DNA from: an uncultured Adlercreutzia sp.
GTDB taxonomy: Bacteria > Actinomycetota > Coriobacteriia > Coriobacteriales > Eggerthellaceae
DNA length: 64,000 bases
Assembly (NCBI GenBank): GCA_910589165.1
Contig: CAJUSP010000002.1
Coordinates: 155,884-219,883 of the forward strand
Direction: 5' to 3'
Positions within the stretch are counted from its first letter, which is position 1, and each line of letters opens with the position of its first letter. The notes below the pieces were generated by a model. It had not been told where the DNA came from, made no database searches, and worked only from the letters and a program-made list of their open reading frames with translations. Below, piece after piece: positions 60,928 through 64,000 of the stretch. Made by a program: the position numbers and the translations under genes.

Positions 60928-61824
60928 CTACTCTAGGATGTCGGTGGTGCTGGGGTGGCTGCGTTCGTAGTAGCGGAGGATTTCCTGGGCGGTTTCCTCG
61001 ACGGCGCGGCCCTCGGTGTGCACGACGATGCAGCCGAGGCGGCGCATGAGGGCGCGGCTGGCCTCCAGGTCGCGGTAGATGTACTCGGGGTCGGCGTAGT
61101 CCTTGGCGATCATCTGCATTTTGCCGGCGGCCTTCTTGATGCGCTTCTTGCGGATGTCCAGCAGCACCTCGGGGGTGATCATGAGGCCGAACAGGCGCGT
61201 GCGATCGACTTCGAAGAGTTGCGCGGGAGGCTCTGTGGACGGATCTAAGGGCACGTTGGCCACTTTCAGGCCCTGCTGCGCCAGATAGATGGAAAGCGGC
61301 GTCTTAGACGAGCGAGAGACGCCCAGAAGCACGATGTCGGCCTTGGTGAGGTCCTCGGGCGCCCGGCCGTCGTCGTGGGCGATGGTGAACTCCAGGGCGC
61401 CGATGCGCTTGAAGTAGTTGCGATCCACCACGCGCAGCATGCCGGGCTTGCCGATGGGGTCCATGCCGCTCATCTGCGAGACGGCGTCCACGGCGGCGGT
61501 GAGCACGTCGACGGCCACGATGTTGGGCGCCTCGGCGATGAAGGCCACAAGCGGCTCGCGGATCTCGGCGTTCACGAGCGTGTACATGACGAGCATGCGG
61601 TCGTCGCCGAGGACGTCCTCGTGGTGGCGGGCGTGGGCGAGCAGGTAGTCGCGCACCTCCTCGAAGGAGCGCACCTTCGAGAAGATTTCCAGGCGCGGGT
61701 TGGTGACGCCGAACTGGGCGGCCGCCGCACGGGCCACCACCTGGGCCGTCTCGCCGATAGAGTCGGACACGATGTGGATAGTGGGCACGCGGGCGGCGCG
61801 CTCGTCAGGCGTTCGGTTATGCAA
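60928..61824 (-). CDS. ppsR: Pyruvate, phosphate dikinase regulatory protein (bifunctional kinase/phosphorylase)
   Basis: This family (DUF299, also called PDRP or PSRP) switches PPDK off by ADP-dependent phosphorylation of a Thr next to the catalytic His, and on again by phosphorolysis. The 298-residue product has the family start VPTIHIVSDSIGETAQ and a P-loop GVSRSSKT at residues 168-175. The conserved block LFGLMITPEVLLDIR and the C-terminal SRALMRRLGCIVVHTEGRAVEETA are also present. I take TTG at 61824 as the start because GAGGGG lies eight bases upstream; an internal GTG at residue 13 is the alternative. It lies 121 bases downstream of glyS on the same strand, and its target ppdK is 3 kb further on. 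Confidence 0.95.
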   Translation of the reverse strand: MHNRTPDERAARVPTIHIVSDSIGETAQVVARAAAAQFGVTNPRLEIFSKVRSFEEVRDYLLAHARHHEDVLGDDRMLVMYTLVNAEIREPLVAFIAEAPNIVAVDVLTAAVDAVSQMSGMDPIGKPGMLRVVDRNYFKRIGALEFTIAHDDGRAPEDLTKADIVLLGVSRSSKTPLSIYLAQQGLKVANVPLDPSTEPPAQLFEVDRTRLFGLMITPEVLLDIRKKRIKKAAGKMQMIAKDYADPEYIYRDLEASRALMRRLGCIVVHTEGRAVEETAQEILRYYERSHPSTTDILE

Positions 61825-61870
61825 GACTATCCCCTCTCTTCCCTCTCGCAGGCTCGGCCCAGGAAGTCGT

Positions 61871-61902
61871 CGAGGCTCCGGCAGCGGCCTGCCGGAGCCT
61901 CG
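61871..61902. other. Perfect 14-bp hairpin between glyS and ppsR
   Basis: Arms 61871-61884 and 61889-61902 are exact reverse complements with a CGGC loop. No T tract follows on either strand, so it is more likely an RNA-stability or processing hairpin within a glyS-ppsR transcript than a full terminator. Confidence 0.6.
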
Positions 61903-61945
61903 GCATCGGCGCCCTGTTCGTCCCGTTAGGGCGAACGGAACAGAG

Positions 61946-64000
61946 CTACTTCTTCGCCATCACGCTGAAGTCGGCCACGTGGGCGAAGGCGTTGGCGAAG
62001 CGGTTCAGAAGCTTCAGGCGGTTGGCGCGCACCTCCGGGTCGTCGTCCATGACCATGGTGGTGTCGAAGAACTCGTCGATGGGGGCGCGTAGGGCCGCAA
62101 GCGCCGCGATGGCGTCCTCGAAGCGGTCGGCGGACAGCGCCTCGGCCACAGCCTCCTCGGCCTCGCCGATGGCGGCGTCCAGGGCGCGCTCCACCTCGGT
62201 GAGCTCGGCGGTCTTGTAGCCGGTGCCCAGGCGCACCTCGCGCAGGTTGTTCGCGCGGGCGAAGGCCGTGGCCAGGTCCTCGAACACCTGGCGATCCTCG
62301 GTGCGGGCCGCCTCGAGCGCCCGGGCGCGACGGGCGAGCACGATGGGCTCCTCGATGCCGCAGGCGAGCACCGCGTCGATGGTATCGGCCTCGATGCCGG
62401 CGTCGCGTAGGGCCACCTTCTCGCGGGTGATGAAGAAGTCGATGATCTCGCGGCGCACCGCGGCGTTTTCGAACTGAAGCCCGGCCTCGCGGTAGATGAT
62501 GAGCGAGGCGTCGATGGTCTCCACAAGGCTGATGGGCAGCCCCGTCTCCTCCAGGATGGCCAGCACGCCGAGCGCGGCGCGGCGCAGGGCGAACGGGTCG
62601 GAAGAGCCGGTGGGCGCCTGGCCCACGGCGAACAGCCCGCAGATGGTGTCGATCTTGTCGGAAAGCGCCACCACTTGGCCGATGATGTCGGTGGGGATGG
62701 CGTCGCCGGAGAAGCGCGGGCGGTAGTGCTCGGCGATGGCGCGGGCCACGCGCTCGGGCTCGCCGGCTGCGGCGGCGTAGTAGCTGCCCATGATGCCCTG
62801 GACGCTCGTGAACTCGATGACGGCGCCGGTGACGAGGTCGGCCTTGGCCAGGTAGGCGGCCCGGGCGATGTCGCGCATCTCGGCGCGCTCGATGCCGGCC
62901 TGGGTGGTGATGCGGGCCGACAGCTTCACCACGCGGGCGGTCTTGTCGCGCATGGTGCCGAGCGCCTCCTGGAAGACCACTTCATCGAGGCGGTCGACGT
63001 AGCTCTCCAGCGGGACCTTCAGGTCTTCCTCGTAGAAGAACTTCGCGTCGTAGAGACGGGCGGCCACCACGCGCTCGTTGCCGTCGATGATGGTGGCCTC
63101 GCGGGCCGGGTCGCCGTTGGAGACGACGATGAACTGGTTGGTGAGGCGCCCGTCGCCGTCGTAGAGCGGGAAGTAGCGCTGGTGCATGAGCATGGCGTCG
63201 ACGATGATCTCCTCGGGGACCTTCAGGAACTCCTCGTCGAAGGTGCCCACCATGACCGTGGGGTACTCGGAGAGGTTGATGACCTCGGTGAGCGTCTTCG
63301 CCGGCAGCTCGGCACGGTAGCCGGTCGCGGCCTCGGCGGCGGCCACGCCCTCGCGGATGCGCGCCTCGCGGGCCTCTTGCGTGGGCACCACGTAGGCGTC
63401 CTCGATGATGCCGACAAGGTCGTCGGCACAGGGCACCTCGTGGGGGCCGGGGGCCAAAAAGCGGTGGCCGCGGGTGGTGTTGCCGGCCACAAGCCCCGCG
63501 TACTGCACGGGAATGACCTCGCTGCCGAGCAGGGCCACCAGCCAACGCACCGGGCGCGAGAACATCTCAGGGGTGGTGCCCCAGCGGCACGACTTCGGCC
63601 AGCTGATGCCGTCGATCACGCCGCGCAGCACCTCGGGCAGAAGCTCGGCGGTCTTCTGGGCCGGCACCTGGCGCACGGCGTACACGTACTCGGTGCCGTT
63701 CTCGTCGCGGCGCTCGAGCGCGTCCACGTCGAGCCCCTTGCCGCGGGCGAACCCGATGGCAGCCTTGGTGGGCGCACCGGCCTCGTCGAAGGCGATCTTG
63801 GCGGCGGGGCCCCGGAAGACCTCTTCCAAGGCCTCGGTGGACTCGGCCACGTCGGCCACGACGGCCACCAGGCGGCGCGGGCTCGTGTAGATGGCCACGT
63901 CCCCGTGGGGGATGCGCACGGCATCAAGCGCCGCGGGCACGAGCTCGGCCAGCTGCTCGGTGGCGCGCTTCAAATCGAAGGCGGGAATTTCCTCGGTGCC
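61946..64000 (-). CDS. glyS: Glycyl-tRNA synthetase beta subunit (5' end cut by window edge)
   Basis: It is the tRNA-binding subunit of the alpha2beta2 glycyl-tRNA synthetase. The visible part is 684 residues of a family usually near 690. The first residues seen, GTEEIPAFDL, belong to the conserved beginning of the protein, so only about ten residues are missing beyond position 64000. A TTG at 63973 could be read as a start, but that would cut off this conserved segment. The motif MLMHQRYFPL is typical of the family, and the anticodon-binding C-terminal region ends FANAFAHVADFSVMAKK. The alpha-subunit gene glyQ is expected just outside the right edge. ppsR follows 121 bases downstream, suggesting cotranscription. 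Confidence 0.96.
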   Translation of the reverse strand, partial: GTEEIPAFDLKRATEQLAELVPAALDAVRIPHGDVAIYTSPRRLVAVVADVAESTEALEEVFRGPAAKIAFDEAGAPTKAAIGFARGKGLDVDALERRDENGTEYVYAVRQVPAQKTAELLPEVLRGVIDGISWPKSCRWGTTPEMFSRPVRWLVALLGSEVIPVQYAGLVAGNTTRGHRFLAPGPHEVPCADDLVGIIEDAYVVPTQEAREARIREGVAAAEAATGYRAELPAKTLTEVINLSEYPTVMVGTFDEEFLKVPEEIIVDAMLMHQRYFPLYDGDGRLTNQFIVVSNGDPAREATIIDGNERVVAARLYDAKFFYEEDLKVPLESYVDRLDEVVFQEALGTMRDKTARVVKLSARITTQAGIERAEMRDIARAAYLAKADLVTGAVIEFTSVQGIMGSYYAAAAGEPERVARAIAEHYRPRFSGDAIPTDIIGQVVALSDKIDTICGLFAVGQAPTGSSDPFALRRAALGVLAILEETGLPISLVETIDASLIIYREAGLQFENAAVRREIIDFFITREKVALRDAGIEADTIDAVLACGIEEPIVLARRARALEAARTEDRQVFEDLATAFARANNLREVRLGTGYKTAELTEVERALDAAIGEAEEAVAEALSADRFEDAIAALAALRAPIDEFFDTTMVMDDDPEVRANRLKLLNRFANAFAHVADFSVMAKK

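Overview
The window looks like the chromosome of a high-GC actinobacterium, most plausibly a gut Coriobacteriia/Eggerthellales species. This is inferred from base composition and codon choice, from the glyS, ppsR and ppdK genes, and from the style of the surface protein. No rRNA or tRNA gene is present to settle it.

Positions 1-52543 are one minus-strand reading frame. It starts at 52543 and is still open at the left edge, so it has at least 17,514 codons (roughly 1.9 MDa). The product has a long proline/alanine-rich N-terminus, one hydrophobic segment, acidic linkers, and then thousands of residues of beta-rich extracellular-type sequence. From N to C this holds about eleven divergent ~370-residue modules, a block of short DGxFxY repeats, Cys/His clusters, a PASTA-like array, and in the last 10 kb at least seven SdrD B/CnaB-like modules. 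It is probably a cell-surface adhesin or stalk. Its C-terminus, where a sorting signal would lie, is outside the window. Long open frames on the plus strand across this region are codon-aligned shadows.

Positions 52544-53697 are A/T-rich. They hold the likely promoter of the giant gene, a pair of 16-bp direct repeats, a perfect 33-bp inverted repeat, and a small plus-strand membrane-peptide gene. A good minus-strand promoter and a hairpin face the 3' end of that gene, which is the layout of a type I toxin with an antisense RNA antitoxin.

Positions 53698-55027 are a translationally coupled pair, a ParA-type ATPase and a small basic protein with a probable ribbon-helix-helix C-terminus. ppdK (pyruvate phosphate dikinase) follows at 55213-57930 with its own terminator.

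Positions 57931-60927 form a repeat-rich stretch. Two palindromic clusters of a ~27-bp repeat, each arranged as two reverse copies then two forward copies, lie on either side of a gene for a protein with a nuclease-like C-terminus. Two short degenerate tandem arrays with 9-nt and 11-nt periods lie between them. At 60928-64000 are ppsR, the PPDK regulatory kinase/phosphorylase, and glyS, the glycyl-tRNA synthetase beta subunit, which is cut by the right edge only a few residues from its start. In other Gram-positive bacteria glyS, ppsR and ppdK commonly sit together. Here the repeat-rich stretch separates ppsR from its target ppdK.
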